This document shows, piece after piece, positions 13,964-14,411 of a stretch of 14,411 nt of DNA. How positions within the stretch are numbered: position 1 is the first letter of the stretch; every line of letters starts with the position of its first letter. The notes below the pieces were generated by a model. It was not told where the DNA came from and did not search any database. It saw only the letters and a list, made by a program, of their open reading frames with translations. Source of the DNA: Nitrospirota bacterium (GTDB lineage Bacteria; Nitrospirota; JAOUDF01). The stretch is taken from positions 1 through 14,411 of the forward strand of contig JAOUDF010000042.1 of NCBI GenBank assembly GCA_029859385.1, written 5' to 3'. Position numbers and translations under genes: made by a program.

Positions 13964-13993
13964 TTGAAGTTACCTGTCCGCGAGTGCTACACT
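13964..13993 (+). promoter_or_regulatory. possible promoter of glnE
   Basis: TTGAAG (13964-13969), an 18-nt spacer and TACACT (13988-13993). The predicted start point is at or next to the ATG at 14001. The match is moderate. Read-through from the M48 gene is also possible, because the 54-nt gap has no terminator hairpin. Confidence 0.4.
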
Positions 13994-14000
13994 GCGCTCT

Positions 14001-14411
14001 ATGGGAACTACCGTCTACAGGCAACTTGTCGCCTCACATACCGTCGATGAGCAGATGTTAAACAACCTCTCGACACAGGGTTTCCACGACCCATCCAGGG
14101 CCGTCGCCAACCTGCGCCAACTGGCAAAGATGGCGGGCGGCCTTTTCGACGGAATCCTCGACCCATTCTGTTCCGCGGTGACTGCCTCCCCCGATCCCGA
14201 TCTCTCCCTCAACAACTGGGAGCGTTATGCATCGAGCTTTGAAGACCCTCGCATCTTTTTTTCCGCCTTGACGGAAAACCATTCACTCCTCTGGCCCCTT
14301 TCCCTCCTCATGGGAAGCAGCCAGTTTCTCGCCACCTATCTCTGCACCGTGCCTGAAGCATCGTTAAACCTGCTGCGCACTCCTTCGTTCCTTTCGACTA
14401 CTCCGGAGAAG
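14001..14411 (+). CDS. glnE: glutamine synthetase adenylyltransferase/deadenylase, N-terminal part
   Basis: The first 137 residues of a frame that is open to the window edge. NNWERYASSFEDPRIF, SALTENHSLLWPLSLLMGSSQFLATYL and the following PE match the N-terminal helical region that precedes the first nucleotidyltransferase domain of GlnE (full length about 950 residues). GlnE adenylylates and deadenylylates glutamine synthetase in response to PII and glutamine. None of the catalytic motifs lies within the window, so the call rests on this N-terminal pattern alone. The ATG at 14001 has no Shine-Dalgarno sequence. The frame stays open upstream to a stop at 13965 without another standard start, and the ATG at 14055 is the next choice. 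Confidence 0.75.
   Translation, partial: MGTTVYRQLVASHTVDEQMLNNLSTQGFHDPSRAVANLRQLAKMAGGLFDGILDPFCSAVTASPDPDLSLNNWERYASSFEDPRIFFSALTENHSLLWPLSLLMGSSQFLATYLCTVPEASLNLLRTPSFLSTTPEK

Noticed and set aside
1..14411. CRISPR array, insertion sequence, prophage, tRNA or rRNA
   Set aside because: No regularly spaced repeats, transposase or integrase motifs, or cloverleaf or rRNA signature sequences were found on either strand.

Overview
The window looks like a piece of a Gram-negative, moderately GC-rich chromosome, most likely a Geobacter-like member of the Desulfuromonadota (formerly Deltaproteobacteria). This is inferred from the gene set, the densely packed operons with 4-nt stop/start overlaps, and the similarity of the proteins to those of that group. 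It cannot be proven from the window. I see no insertion sequence, phage gene, CRISPR array, tRNA or rRNA. Most of the genes are housekeeping genes, and the interest lies in control elements and intergenic sequence.

Left part (1-4921). A small polytopic membrane protein with intramembrane histidines (20-457, minus) is translationally coupled to a gene that runs off the left edge. bioD (585-1289, minus) is divergent from nhaA (1428-2780, plus). The nhaA leader (about 1364-1427) folds into a hairpin and reaches into a strong ribosome binding site. It may be an nhaA-type cation riboswitch. Convergent to nhaA is a two-gene operon, bioF followed by a FabG-like short-chain dehydrogenase (4703-2812, minus, GTGA overlap). 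Its sigma70 promoter carries a textbook BirA operator (4791-4823), which ties the dehydrogenase to biotin synthesis.

Middle (4849-7407). clpC has its own promoter and encodes a full-length two-ATPase Hsp100 unfoldase with a UVR region. It ends at a strong bidirectional terminator shared with the convergent TPR gene.

Right part (7406-12674, minus strand). A run of six genes reads leftward from a strong promoter at 12647-12674: an S-adenosylmethionine hydrolase, miaB, a VanZ-family membrane protein, a Memo-family protein, a WalJ/YycJ-like metallo-beta-lactamase-fold hydrolase and a secreted TPR protein. The VanZ-Memo gap (184 nt) holds a tight group of DnaA-box-like sites and a plus-strand terminator-like hairpin. 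The metallohydrolase has no ATG, GTG or TTG start: a perfect AGGAGG is followed by ATC.

Right end (12684-14411, plus strand). An M48 lipoprotein metalloprotease is divergent from the SAM-hydrolase operon. Its promoter and start lie inside a nested palindrome. Then comes the N-terminal part of glnE, the glutamine synthetase adenylyltransferase, cut by the window edge. Every intergenic gap is under 300 bases.
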